Shown here: one piece after another, positions 1 to 11,885 of the stretch | Position numbering within the stretch: position 1 is the first letter of the stretch | How the letters are laid out: every line of letters starts with the position of its first letter | Source: Portunus trituberculatus | Lineage: Eukaryota > Arthropoda > Malacostraca > Decapoda > Portunidae | Direction of reading: 5' to 3' | Length of the DNA stretch: 64,000 nucleotides | Assembly: GCF_017591435.1 (NCBI RefSeq) | Contig: NC_059299.1 | Span: forward strand, 6,914,980-6,978,979 | Translations under genes and position numbers: made by a program | Notes under the pieces: generated by a model | The model's database searches: none | What the model saw: the letters and a program-made list of their open reading frames with translations, nothing else | What the model was told of the DNA's origin: nothing

Positions 1-163
1 ATACAACTAGGTAAATACACACGAACGAGCCTTAGTTACTCTAGTCTTTCACGAGTCTTGAAGGAAAACCCGAAAATGAAACAAAAACAGCGTATTCTAT
101 TTTTCCAGCTCAACAAAATTCTCAGGAAAAAATGAAAAAAAGTTATATACATTTGCATTTTGT

Positions 164-800
164 GTGAAGAACAACAGGTCTCCACTCCGACTATTCTCCT
201 CTCTGACCCCTCGCTTCTTTCTCCCCTCTGACCCTTTACTCCTCCCCTCCCTTCTTCCCATCACTGTGTCACTCATTCTTTCTTTCTTTTCTTCTCTCCT
301 TTCACGCTTTTCCTCTCTCCAATCATTCTTCGCTTCTTGCCTCGTCATTTTTCCCATCATCCTTTTATCTTCCTTTGATCTTTATCCCTTTCGTTCATTC
401 TATCCTATTATTCTTTTCTCTCCTCTTTCCTATCCTTCCTTTACTCCTTCCTCTTCTCATTATTGTTACTTATTATTTCTTTCCTCTCTCCCTGTTCTCC
501 ACTACACTTCTCTCCTTCTTTCCTATATTTTCAAAATGCAACTCACTATTCCTTCTTTACATCCTTGTTTAACATCCTCCCTCTTTCACACTTACTATTT
601 CTTCCTCCCTTTCCTTTTTAGCCTCCTCCCTCGTTTTCTATACCTTTCCATACCACTATTCTTCCATCCCATTCCTTCTTTCGCAAGTTCCCCTTTCACC
701 TTCTCTTGTTTCCCATCTCTTTCCCTCTTGCCTCTCCTTCCCGTCCTGCCCTGTCAGCCGTCACTTGCTCCTCTCCTCCCGAATGTCCAATAAACAAGAG
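164..800. other. Pyrimidine-rich low-complexity stretch without a gene
   Basis: Most bases are C or T, in irregular CTTTCC and TTCCTC words. The 209-codon open frame here encodes only Ser, Leu, Phe and Pro runs and exists because CT-rich sequence rarely makes stop codons. I see no splice sites or motifs that support coding. Confidence 0.7.
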
Positions 801-1390
801 AGACCCTTTGCTTAACTTCTCCTTAAGTTAGATTAAGAAATGCTTGTGGGAGGATCCGCCGCAAAGGGAGAGTGTGAGAGGAGAGTTCTCAAAGTTAATT
901 AGGAAGAGTTAACATACCCTCCACCCTGAGACGTCCAGCCAGGTAATTTTCTGAAACAGGTGTGGGGTGTTCAATTTTTTTTCCCGCTCTCATTACCATT
1001 TCTTGTCTGCGTGTATTGTATGGCGTGTAAAATTGTTCTTATTTCAATTTGCATGTTTTTGTATCTCATTGGGGAACGTGAATTGTTTATTTTTCTTTTA
1101 TTTGAATGTGTTGCGTTTCATCATATATATTTTTTTGCTATACATTTATCTAGTTCATAGTAATATTTATTGGGCAGTGCTGTGAAATGTTAGTATTCTT
1201 TTTCAATGTACTGTATTTTAATCGCTTTCCTCATATTTTATTTGTCTAAACGAGAGGTGCGTGGAGGAGGAGGAAAAGGAGGAATACAAAGGAATACAAA
1301 GGAAAGCCAAACAGCAACAGACCTGTTGGTCCTTTCGAGGCTGTTTGGTAACTACTTCTAACTGGCTACAGATAAGAGAGACAGGACAGT
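801..1390. other. Unique-looking AT-rich spacer
   Basis: No gene, RNA or repeat family recognised. The bases up to 160 at the window start and 1470-1870 are likewise featureless apart from a GGA array at 1394-1466. Confidence 0.5.
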
Positions 1391-1871
1391 ACTGGAGGAG
1401 GAGGAGGAAGAGGAGAAGGAGAAGGAGAAGGAGGAGGAGGAGGAGGAGGAGGAGGAGGAGGAGAAGGACGAGGATATGGGAAAAGAAAAGAAAAAAGAAC
1501 AAAGACATCAAGTAAACAAGATCGAGGAAAAAAAAAAATCCACACCACTTAATCTTTTCGGAAACGAGTCAAAAAATCTATTGTTAATGAATTCGTTCCG
1601 GTGCTCATGGTATTTTGAAAGATTTAACGCAACACCAGCCGACATCGAAATCGCGCTTCATTACAGGTGTTAGTTGAATTACTTCCAAATCTATACACCA
1701 AGAATTAAATTACATCACCCAAATATTATGTAAATCAGAATCATCCGTATAAAAGAATTACCGGTGTTGTGTTTCTAGTCCGTGATGAAAGCTACAGGTT
1801 TTTTTTAAAGCGAAATTCGAAAACAATAAAACTGGTGTAGTGTTTGTCAAAGCTGGGAGGCGAAGGGATGG

Positions 1872-1887
1872 GGAGAGAGAGAGCGAG

Positions 1888-1962
<75 letters not shown>

Positions 1963-2088
1963 CGGATAAGTGCAAGGAAAGAGGGATGAAAGGATGGAAG
2001 AAAAGAATAAATGAATGAATGGATGAATGAATGAATGAGGGAAAGAAAAAGGGAAGGTAAAAAGAAGGAAAGCATATCTGACTATCTA

Positions 2089-2141
<53 letters not shown>

Positions 2142-2195
2142 CCCCAGTGGATTTTGTCGTGGAAAGCCAAAAGTGCAGTCAGGATTAACGCAGGG

Positions 2196-2243
<48 letters not shown>
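1872..2243. repeat. Opposed microsatellites: (GA)n then two (CT)n arrays
   Basis: GA runs from about 1872 to 1958, CT from 2094 to 2138 and from 2201 to 2243. An ATGA/ATGG-rich spacer (tgaatgaatgaatgagg) lies between them. The GA and CT arms are complementary and could fold on themselves. Confidence 0.9.
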
Positions 2244-2247
<4 letters not shown>

Positions 2248-2701
2248 CCATATCAGAGCAGGAACACAGAGAACACGGACGACGAATAAATAAATAAAAG
2301 CCAAAAGAAAGAAAGGAAGAAGGGAGGGAAACACAACAGGAGAGAATAAAAGAGAGAGAAGATAAGACTGAGAAGAGCCGTAGTGAGGTAGAGAGAAGAA
2401 ATAAAAAGAGGATGATGGGAAAAAGAAAGGATCTGTAGAAAGTGCCCTCTACTTCATTTTAAAAGCGGGTCATAAGGGTGATGATAATGGGAAGAAGAGG
2501 GGAAAAAGGTGACGCGAGAGGAAGGTGACCGTAAAAAAAAAAGGAGGAGGAAGATAACGATGTGAGGAGGATTAGGAGAAGGGAAGGAGAATAAGAAAGA
2601 GGATTGCAAGTACATTCAAAAGTTATCATGATATATCCTTTTTTTTTCTTTCGTCTTTTTTTTTTGTTCCAGTTTCCAGTAGCACGTGTATAGAGTAAGG
2701 A

Positions 2702-2704
<3 letters not shown>

Positions 2705-2774
<70 letters not shown>

Positions 2775-2837
2775 CTCTCTCTCTAAATTTGGGTTATCTT
2801 TTTACCTGAGGTTATTTTATTTTCACCTTTAGGATTA

Positions 2838-2878
<41 letters not shown>
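2705..2878. repeat. Two (CT)n arrays
   Basis: CT arrays occupy 2706-2771 and 2842-2878. A short CCCT tetranucleotide run follows at 2999-3018. The stretch 3020-3440 holds nothing recognised beyond purine-rich sequence. Confidence 0.9.
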
Positions 2879-2879
<1 letters not shown>

Positions 2880-3441
2880 ACCACATCTTCCTCCATCCCT
2901 TTCCTTCCTAAGTTTCCCCTCTTCTTTATTTCCTATCTCTATTATTTCCCCTTTTTTCCCTCCCTCTCTCAGGTGACGAGGCTCATATTCATTAATCCCT
3001 CCCTCCCTCCCTCCCTCCCGTTCCTCCTTTACCTCCCTCCAGCATCGTTTCTTCTCAGTTTAATGGCTCAGTTTTTGCCCAAATTTGCTCAATGATTTAC
3101 TCTGTTCCTCAGCCTGGGATTAGGGTGGCCTAAATATTTCCCCCCCCCACGAGTATCCTCAGGTATCTTTATCACGAGTCTTTATCATCGCCCGGCCAGG
3201 AGAGGAGGGAAAGTGTGATCAGAGTGCAGGGTATTTGTATAGAGGCTTCGGTTAGTGTGTGAGGTGGGACGGTGGTAAGGTGGCCGTGGGGGATGGTAGG
3301 GAAAGGCGAAAGGGATGAAAGAAGTTTATGAAAGAGAAGGGAAGAGAAAGAGAAAGAAAGAAGACGAGAGAAGCTTGGGAAAGGGAAGGAAAGGAAATGA
3401 AGGGAAGGGAACGAGGGAAGATTAGGCAAGGAAGGAAAAGG

Positions 3442-3629
<188 letters not shown>

Positions 3630-3714
3630 CAGACAAACATCTTGCTTTCTAGAGTTTCAGATTTCGTATTTCTAAACTTCCAAGGAGAAATACATCCAGA
3701 CTGTGAGATTTTCC

Positions 3715-3905
3715 AGGAGGACAGATAGACAAACATACTGACAGCCAGAGACATCTATAAATACATAGATCCACTGAAAGAAAGAGACACGGGAACAGAA
3801 ACACGAAAAATAACCTACACAGATAGAGACAGTCAAAGGAACAAAGGGACGCATGCAAACAAAGATACACAGATAGAGAAACACGAACACACAAACATAT
3901 ATAGA
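3715..3905. repeat. Degenerate GACA/GATA tetranucleotide stretch
   Basis: Words such as GACAGATAGACAAACATA, CAGATAGAGACAG and ACAGATAGAGAAACACG dominate. It lies just past the long GA array, as does a similar GACA stretch at 57.3 kb. Confidence 0.55.
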
Positions 3906-4004
3906 AAAACAAAACAAAAACAAATTCACAACCAGAGACAATGAAACAAAGTAAAAACGAAAAAAATGGTAAATAAATGCCTCCAAAAAAGGCCTTCCTC
4001 TTAG

Positions 4005-4810
4005 AAAATTATTGATTGGGTTTTGACTATAAAAAGAAAATGAACCGATTACTGCTGGAGACTCAGACTTCTTCAGGTGAGAGAATTTTCCACCCACACC
4101 TGTATGCCTCACCTGTCGATCCCACGCCCCTTCACTCACCTCATCTGTCTCTTCCACTCCCCCTCTCGCTCTTTTTCTCAGCCTCAAAACTGAAAGAGAT
4201 TTTTGCCTTCATGATTAAAAAAAAAAGGCTGATAAAAGAAAAAAAAAAAAAAAAAAACGCTATTACTCTTAAAAAATCAAAAAGTTAGTTCGGGTTCTGA
4301 CTATAAAGGAAAATGAACTGGTTACTGTTAGAAGACTCAAACTTGCTTCAGGTGAGAGGAGATACTTCCAGTCTTCCACCCACACCTGTACACCTCACCT
4401 GTCTATCCCACGCCTCTTCACTTACTTTATCTGTCTCTTCCACTCCCTCCCTCGCGCTCAACATCCTTCCCTCTTCTTCCCATCCTCAAAACTGAACGAG
4501 ATTTTTTGTTTTCATAATAAAAAAAAACTAATAAAAATCCCCAAAAACTCATTACTCTTCGAAAACCATAAAGTTAGTTCGGGTTCTGACCATAAATTGA
4601 AATATTAATCCGTTACTGCTGGAGACTCAAACTTGCTTCAGGTATTAAGTGTAGCTTCCACCCACACCTGTACGCCTCATCTGTCTATCCCACGCCCCTC
4701 CAGTCACCTCACCTGTCTCTTCCACTCTCTCCCTCACTCCCAACACTCTTCCCTTCTTCTTCTTCTTCCCAGCCTCAAAACTGAACGAGGCTTTTTGCTT
4801 TCATAATTCT
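4005..4810. repeat. Three-copy tandem repeat, ~285 bp unit
   Basis: Units begin near 4014, 4288 and 4577 with TTCGGGTTCTGACTATAAA. Each contains GACTCAAACTTGCTTCAGGT, CCACCCACACCTGTACGCCT and CTCAAAACTGAACGAG, in that order. The last copy stops after TTGCTTTCATAATTC near 4808. No open frame is conserved between copies. Confidence 0.88.
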
Positions 4811-4839
4811 TGAGATAACTTTCCTTCACTCCATCATCT

Positions 4840-5710
4840 TCACGCCATGAATGAAGAGGAGAGGAGGGAAAAATGAGGACAAGAAAGGGACAAATTTAAG
4901 AGTCAAGAATGAAAAGGGAAAGAAATTAAAGGGGGAAAAAGGGGAAAAACTGAGGAATAAAAATAGGGAGCAAGGAGGAAGATAAAGGAAAAAAAAGGCG
5001 CATTAAAGAAGGATAACAGGGGAAGCAGGGGAAAAAATAAAGGTGATGAGGGGAAAAAGAGGGAGCATCAAGGTACTAGTTGTAAATGAGAGAGGGAAAC
5101 GAGGGGAGGAGCAAAGGGGACAAAAAATAAAGGTTAAAAGGATGAGAAGAAGCAGGAAAATGAACAGAAGATGGAGAGTTTAAGGAACCCTGAGAGGAGA
5201 GTGAGGGGAAGAGTGAGGGGAGAGTGAGGGGAAAGTGAGGGCAGGGAGAGGATGGAAAACGTGAGGGAAAGAGGAAGAGGAGGAGAAAGTTCACGGGAGA
5301 TGGAGGTGCAAGGGAGAGGTAAGGGAGTAGACAGGATTGAGGGGAGAAAGAGGGGGAAGGGGAGGGAGAGAGGGAGAAAGAGGGCAAGAGAGGGGAAACA
5401 TCAAGGTACAAAATGGGAATAGTGGCAAGAACAGAGAACACAGGAGAGGAAACACGGGAGTGAAGAGAAAGGAAGGGAGAGGGAGAAGAACAGAGAAAGG
5501 GTAGAAGAGAGAAAGAGAAACACAGAAGCACACAAGAGAAGGATGGAAGGAAGAGGAAGGGAGAGGAAAGGAGGAAAAGAGATAAAAGAAAGAAATGACA
5601 GAGAAAGAAGAAAAGACGAAAGACAGGATAGAACGGAACCACAAAAGAAACGTAGGCCAGGAGAAAAAGAGGAAGAAGGATAAAAGAATAAAGGAAATGC
5701 GAAAAAAAAA
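4840..5710. other. Purine-rich low-complexity stretch
   Basis: Dominated by GAGG, GGGAAA and AAAGG words. The minus-strand open frames (up to 228 codons) encode Ser/Phe/Leu/Pro low complexity and are judged spurious. Confidence 0.7.
5190..5245. repeat. GTGAGGGGA minisatellite, about four units
   Basis: GAGAGTGAGGGGAAGAGTGA and following repeats lie within a broader purine-rich stretch. A comparable run of GTGGAGGA units is at 11243-11264. Confidence 0.7.
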
Positions 5711-5816
5711 AAAAATTGAATAGGAAAAAAAGAAGAGATAGATTCCAATACAGTATGAACATATTTTCTGTTGCTCTCGCATTGTTTTCCTATTTTTTTT
5801 CCCCATTTGAAGATTA

Positions 5817-6020
5817 TTAACCCCTTCAGTACCAAGGCGCGTTTCCACGTTCATTCTGCTTACTATTTGGTGATTTTATACAGCTTCAGAAACTTAACTG
5901 CGGGATCAAAAAGTGAAGACTGTGGCCATTAGTCTTTTGACCTCCATAGACCCTTCTTAATGTCAATAATCGTACACAAATTTCAGGGCAAAAATGTGTC
6001 CCAGTATTGAAGATTATTAA
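5817..6020 (+). mobile_element. TTAA-flanked MITE, copy A
   Basis: This ~204 bp element is bounded by TTAA on both sides. The left end is CCCCTTCAGTACCAAGGCGC and the right end carries the inverted relative GTGTCCCAGTATTGAAG. The inside contains the family segment ATACAGCTTCAGAAACTTA and AGTGAAGACTGTGGCCATTA. It has no open frame. Four other copies occur in the window, at 6109, 29961, 47583 and 52174. It is best read as a non-autonomous, piggyBac-like MITE. Confidence 0.82.
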
Positions 6021-6108
6021 AGTGCTCACTGTTATGGTAGCTGGGAAAAATTATGGTTTCTCGATCTCATGTTGCTGTTGATCATCATTCTTTAAACTTA
6101 AGGTAATA

Positions 6109-6312
6109 TCAACACTTTCAGTACCATGGCGCATATCCATATTCACTCTGCTTATTATTTGGCGATTTTAAACAGCTTCAGAAACTTATATAGGGGATTA
6201 GAGTAGTGAAGACTGTGGCCATTAATCTTCTGACCTCCATAGACCTTAATGTTAATGTCTAATCGTGCACAAATCTCAAGGTAAAAATGTGTCCCAGTAT
6301 TGAAAAGGTTAA
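6109..6312 (+). mobile_element. TTAA-flanked MITE, copy B
   Basis: The same element as copy A in the same orientation, with the left TTAA decayed to TCAA and an intact right TTAA. It lies 292 bp from copy A. The ~88 bp that follow copy A are repeated after copy B, so this copy arose by tandem duplication of a larger segment and not by a new insertion. Confidence 0.82.
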
Positions 6313-6400
6313 AATAATTACTGTGTTATGGTAGCTGCAAAAAATAATGGTTTCTCGATCTCATGTTGCTTTTGATCATCGTCCTTTAAACTTAAGGTAA

Positions 6401-7420
6401 TATTAAGAAAAGAAAAAAAACAAACAAACTAATACTTGACTTGTACGCTCCCACGAAATATACAAGGAAATAATCACACAGTATGTAATGTAAATCAATC
6501 TGTGCATCTCTTCCTTCCCTTCTGTCTTTCTATGCTTGATTTGCTTCTGTAATGTGACGTCTCTTGTTTTTTCTTCGGTATTTTACTTTATGTGTCTCTT
6601 CCCTTCTCTCAACTCAATCTGTGCAAGTCTCCCTGTCTGATTTTCTATCCCTTTAATATTTTTTGTTACTTCTATTGGTTTCTGTTTATATTACGTTATC
6701 CTTCTTTCTCTTTCTCTAGTTTCCATATTGCGTTCTTCTCTCTGTCTCTCCGTTTCGCTTTTTTCTCATATTTCCCTCTCTCGCTGTCTGTCTGTTCGAT
6801 TCTATCTGTCTACCTGTCTGTCAGTGCTTGTCAATGGATCCCTCTGAACACACGTAAGCTCCTGAATTTTTGGTGCTTGACTACCTTTTATTATTGAAAT
6901 GAGGGTAATTAACAGTATTTATGGCAGATATTTATGTAGAGTACGATAATGAGACTCCGTGTTTTATCATGTATCGTGTTTAGAGGCATTTTCAGGCAGG
7001 TATTTACGTGTAGCACCATAATTACAGCTGCTTTACTTTTATTGTTCATATTGACATTCTTCACATTCCCAGCATTTCTCATTATCGAACATCTTTTTTT
7101 TTTTTTTTATCAGTGGGGAGGTGCAGCATTTCTTCCTCGTCCTCCTGCTCACTCATAAATCACCGTTCGATGTCAGTAATGTTTGCGGTGATTCATAATT
7201 CACGGCAGGCGTTGGGAGTATTCATGAGATCGATTGAGGTGAACTTGACACGAGCCTCAACCTTCGCTGCGTTATTCACCACACAATCAATGACATTCGT
7301 GGCCCAGTTTTTTCCTTCTTTTTTCTTTACTTTGTACACTTATATATCAGTTGTGACCTGTTTCTTCTACTGTATAACTTGGTATTTGATTTCAACGCCT
7401 CACGGTTCAAAGAATAGATA
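6401..7420. other. Spacer, no gene recognised
   Basis: AT-rich with some CTGT/CTCT words (6700-6830). Nothing resembling a conserved protein or RNA. Confidence 0.5.
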
Positions 7421-7645
7421 AATGAATAAATGAAAAGTAAGGTCTACGAAACGCTTTATTTTACAGGAGTCCGAAGTAGGCCATTTTTTTTTATGTATTA
7501 ATCTTAGCACTAGTTTTTATGCTTTCATGACAAAAGGAATGAATAAGTAATTTAATAATGTCTACAAAACGCGTTATTTCGTAGAAACATTTCAGCAGTA
7601 AAGTAATCTTTTTCATGTATATATATTTGTCCTTGGTTTTAATTG
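7421..7645. repeat. Diverged tandem doublet, ~118 bp unit
   Basis: GAATAAATGAAAAGTAAGGTC then ACGAAACGCTTTATTT at about 7421 matches GAATAAGTAATTTAATAATGTC then ACAAAACGCGTTATTT at about 7538. A shared TTTTTATGTAT-like stretch ends each unit. Confidence 0.55.
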
Positions 7646-7792
7646 TAAGGTTCAACGAAACATTACTTTTGAAATATGAAGTTTTTCTCACCCCTGAACA
7701 AATACTCATCAATAAATGCTAATAATGATGACTAAAAACGAATAAAAAAACATAAAATATAACATGAATTTGAAATATACTGTATACTAAAT

Positions 7793-8216
7793 ATGAATAA
7801 ATAAATAAATAAATAAGTAAATAACACCTTTAGCAATAATATGAATACAGTCCATCACCAACCACCACCACCACCACCACCACCATCTACAACAACAAAA
7901 ACATCACTATCAATTCCACAAACACAACTGATGACCACTACCCACGATAACACAAACCCTTTACACTATCACCTCCCCTCACCCTTCCCTTACTCTCCCC
8001 TCACTCTCCCTTTTAAACTTTCCCCACCCCTCTTTTTCCCCTCATCAGCAACACCATTTTTTTTTGTTCCTGTTTTTCATCGCCAACTCCTAGCGGACAA
8101 TTTGCATAAGTCAATACTTCTACACCTCTACACCGCCTCGTCCCACGTCCCTGTTTTCCTCCTAGTTTAGTGTTAAAAGGTTGAAGGGGGGAAGCAAAAA
8201 GAGGTGGTCGGTTGGA

Positions 8217-8264
<48 letters not shown>

Positions 8265-8570
8265 TTGTTATTTCATCGGTACAAAATCAATATACGAGGG
8301 TTTAGTATGACGCATTTTGGAACTCTTTATCGTTGTTGTTGTTGTTGGTATTATTATTATCATTATCGTGAAAGACATTCTTTGAGCTATATCAAGTTAT
8401 GTTTAGTTATTGATTTATGGATAGATAGATAGATAGATAGATAGATTTGGTTCTATTTCTCCTTATTATTATCACTACCATCACCACAACCACGGTCAAC
8501 ACCACAAAAAACAAAAGAGCAATCTCCTCCTACCATACACTTACCCACACACACACACACACACACAAAC
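7793..8570. repeat. Cluster of small microsatellites (AAAT, ACC, CT, GATA, CA)
   Basis: AAAT-type at 7793-7822, ACC at 7862-7886, CT at 8219-8261, GATA at 8419-8447 and CA at 8548-8569, with CA/CC-rich spacer between. Confidence 0.85.
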
Positions 8571-8819
8571 ACACCTGAACATACACATCTTTCCCTTCTT
8601 AATTCTCCCTCGTAGCACTCAATCACCTTCCCTATCCTTTACTTTCCCTTCCCCGGCCAGTTCCTTCTCCTGCTCCCTTCGTTTGTGTGTCTCCTTGTTG
8701 TCTGACCTCCAAGTCGCCTCATCCTGGCTTCATAACTTTTTTCGGTGGAAACTTTCGCTCTCCTCGAAGACATTTAATAAGCCCCCCTGAAGGTCCCTTT
8801 GGTAATTAATGTTCTCGGG

Positions 8820-8997
8820 CGTCAGAGCGCGAGCGAGAGCAAGGGAGGGAGGGAGAAAGGAAGGGAGAAAGGGAGGGAAAGAGGGAAAGTGGGAGGGGAA
8901 GGTGTGGAAAGGGGGAGGGAAACGCCATGAGCGCCGAACCAACCGACCTGCCCTTCCTAATTTAATTTCAAGTGTCTTTACTACTACTACTACTACT

Positions 8998-9050
<53 letters not shown>

Positions 9051-9162
9051 AGAGACTGATAACCGACCGACTGACTGGCTGACGCAGAGATATACGATAA
9101 AATATATTTACATACAATTCTTTATTCGCAACTAGGTCAGTGAGGTGGATAATCTGACTATC

Positions 9163-9210
<48 letters not shown>
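8820..9210. repeat. Purine-rich stretch, then opposed (GA)n and (CT)n arrays
   Basis: GGGA/GGAA words fill 8840-8920. An ACT run (8980-8997) leads into GA (8999-9039), and CT follows at 9166-9209 after a ~125 bp spacer. Confidence 0.88.
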
Positions 9211-9212
<2 letters not shown>

Positions 9213-9456
9213 ACACCATCTATGAATAGTTTAAGGTTTTGTACCCAAGAAGTAAAAACATGTCAAGACATGCTCATCTTATCTCAAAATACTGTTTCAA
9301 AACTTATAAAAAAGGCAATTTCCGGCGAATTTTACGAAGAGGGAAATACGACGAAGAAAATCAATGATAAAACACACTAAGACAAATGAATAGGAAGTTA
9401 ATCTGTCTTTCAACCCAATGCAATATTTTTTTCATAGTGACATCAACTAAACTAAT

Positions 9457-9572
<116 letters not shown>

Positions 9573-9689
9573 ATAAAGGCTGTGATACGAGGGACACAGT
9601 TCAAATCAGCATTAATACCAGGAAGGGTGACAGGAAACAGTTTCTCGCGTGCCTTACCACCAGAGCTTGCCACAGTGAGCCGCCAGGAT

Positions 9690-9935
9690 GAAACGAACCG
9701 GCATACCTGCACCACACCTGAGAAATAGCAACACACCTGGCTAATTCAAAGCACACGCCTGCAGCATCCCGCATTTCTAACACACGTGAGAGGTGCAGAA
9801 TTCCTGAAAAGTCTCTGGAAAGTTAAAGAGGAAATAAGAAAAAGCTTGAGTTCTGTAATACTTGTAGCACACTTGAGAAACAACATTGCACCTGGCTGAA
9901 TTAAAACGCATACCTGCAACACACAAGTTCAGCGG
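9690..9935. repeat. Diverged ~150 bp doublet
   Basis: CACACCTGAGAAATAGCAAC then ACACCTGGCTAATTCAAAGC (9712-9752) is matched by CACACTTGAGAAACAACATT then GCACCTGGCTGAATTAAAAC at about 9869-9908. Each is followed by GCATACCTGCAACAC-like sequence. Confidence 0.55.
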
Positions 9936-9999
9936 CAAACGAGGAACACTGCGCGCATGGAAACACCTCAAACACTGATAAGGAAACAACAAAATATTC

Positions 10000-11000
10000 A
10001 GACTGTTATTCTTCTATTTCGTTCTTTTTTTTTTTCCTATTTCTTACTTTTTATTTCCACTCTTCTAGACTTAAGAAGTTAAATCAGCTCTTTTTCTGGC
10101 CATATTTCTGTATACCTGACTAATTTACACGTAGAAAATCTTAAATACCCACGTAAAAAAAGTAAAAAAAGCCTAAAACTATGAAATAATCTATTAAACA
10201 ACACAACAAAGTAAATCACACCTAACAATAAATATTTTAAAGACACACACCTAAAAAAAAAAAAAAAAGATTAAGGAACTTCACAACCACAAAAAAATAA
10301 ATCAAAAGACTAAACACTGAAGGAAGTGGGACAGAAGATTGGCCATAAAGATGAAAGCGAAGCACAATCAACCACATCCCATACACATAAAAGGGCGCGC
10401 TGTGAGTTGAGTCCCGTGGAACATAAGGCCGGGAACACAAAGGAAATCCCACTTGAGAGGTAAGAGAGTACCGGGAGGAGGCAAGGGACGTGAGCGAGGG
10501 ACGGTGGGCGGGGGAAGTGAATTGAAGGGGTGAATGACATAACTTCGAGGCGCCTCCATATATCTTCCTGATAGTCTAGGGCAGGTAATAAAAGAACTCA
10601 AACAAGGAGGTGATGTAAAGAAAGGATCCACACGATAAAAAAGGAGTAAGAACAAGGACAGGCCACAAAAGACTCCATAAAAGGATGTGAAAAGAGCAGA
10701 AACAACGAGAAAGGCTACAAAAGGAAGAGAAATAAAGACGTGAAAAAGAATATAATGCAGAAAGAAATAGAAAAAAAAGGACATGGCAAGAAAAGAAAAT
10801 TAATTGAACGGGAAAGAACAAGGGTGTGATAAGAATAGGGTAAAAAAGAAAAGAAAAACACACAAAGGTGCAACAAAAAGTACAGAAATACTAGAGAAAG
10901 GAAACAAAAAGAGGAAAAAGAAAGTAGCAAATAAAAAGAACAGGAAAGGATACAGAGAACAAAAAATGTATATCAAACCCTGAAAAAATAAAAGCGGATA
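10000..11000. other. A- and purine-rich spacer
   Basis: Contains poly(A) runs (10252-10268) and irregular AAAGGA, ACAAAAAG words. Minus-strand open frames are Ser/Phe/Leu low complexity. No gene recognised. Confidence 0.55.
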
Positions 11001-11003
11001 CAT

Positions 11004-11073
<70 letters not shown>

Positions 11074-11403
11074 AATGAAAACAAAAGAAGCCACAATAAA
11101 GACCAGGTCGCAACAAAGTGTGGAGGAGGAAATAATAGATCTAAAGAACGACATAAAGAAGAGAAGATTCTTTACAGGATTAAAAAAAAAAAAACATATG
11201 AGGAAGGATGAAGGAAATAAACTGAAGTGAGGCAGAGGCAGAGTGGAGGAGTGGAGGAGTGGAGGAGAGAAGAGGAAGCGGCGCCTGAGGGAAGGAGGTG
11301 ATCCGTGAATTCCTGGCAGAGCGATGAAACACAGCACCCATGAGACTCGCGAGGGGAAAAAAGGGAAAAAATAACTATACGTGTCCTTTAGGGTATAGCA
11401 AAG

Positions 11404-11471
<68 letters not shown>

Positions 11472-11630
11472 ACACACTCTCATATACACACACACACAGA
11501 CACACACTGACATTAATAGTCTGAAGAGTGACGGCAAGATTACCCAGTGTGCTGCAATGCCGCTGTAAGATATTAAAAAAGAATTTAGATGTAGCTTCTT
11601 CCAAAACAATGGGCGGAGAGCGAGAGCAAG

Positions 11631-11689
<59 letters not shown>

Positions 11690-11885
11690 ACACCTGTTGT
11701 GCCCTGATATCTTTCACCTGCTACACAGTATTCTCTCGCAGCACAGCAGGTAAACAGCGACAGATCTGCTGGAACAAGACGGCGTCCACTTAAGCTCTTG
11801 TATGAGGAGGAGGAGGAGGAGGAGGAGGAGGAGGAGCAGGAAGAGGAGGAGAAGGAGGAGGAGGAGGAGGAGGAGGAGGAGGAGA
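11004..11885. repeat. Microsatellite cluster: two (CA)n, one (GA)n and one (GAG)n
   Basis: CA at 11004-11070 and 11405-11466 (with an imperfect tail to 11508), GA at 11615-11685 preceded by imperfect GAGCGAGA, and GAG at 11804-11883. The sequence between is unique without an open gene. Confidence 0.93.

Larger units (their letters stand above)
5817..6400. repeat. Tandem duplication (292 bp unit) containing MITE copies A and B
   Basis: Unit 1 covers 5817-6108 and unit 2 covers 6109 to about 6400. Each holds one MITE plus ~88 bp of shared flank with GGTTTCTCGATCTCATGTTG and CTTTAAACTTAAGGTAATAT. The flank is as similar as the MITE itself, which shows a segmental duplication after insertion. 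Confidence 0.8.

Noticed and set aside
164..793. 209-codon open frame
   Set aside because: CT-rich low complexity that rarely makes stop codons; only Ser, Leu, Phe and Pro runs, with no domain.
10891..11691. 266-codon minus-strand open frame
   Set aside because: Built from GA and CA arrays joined by low-complexity Phe/Ser/Leu sequence.
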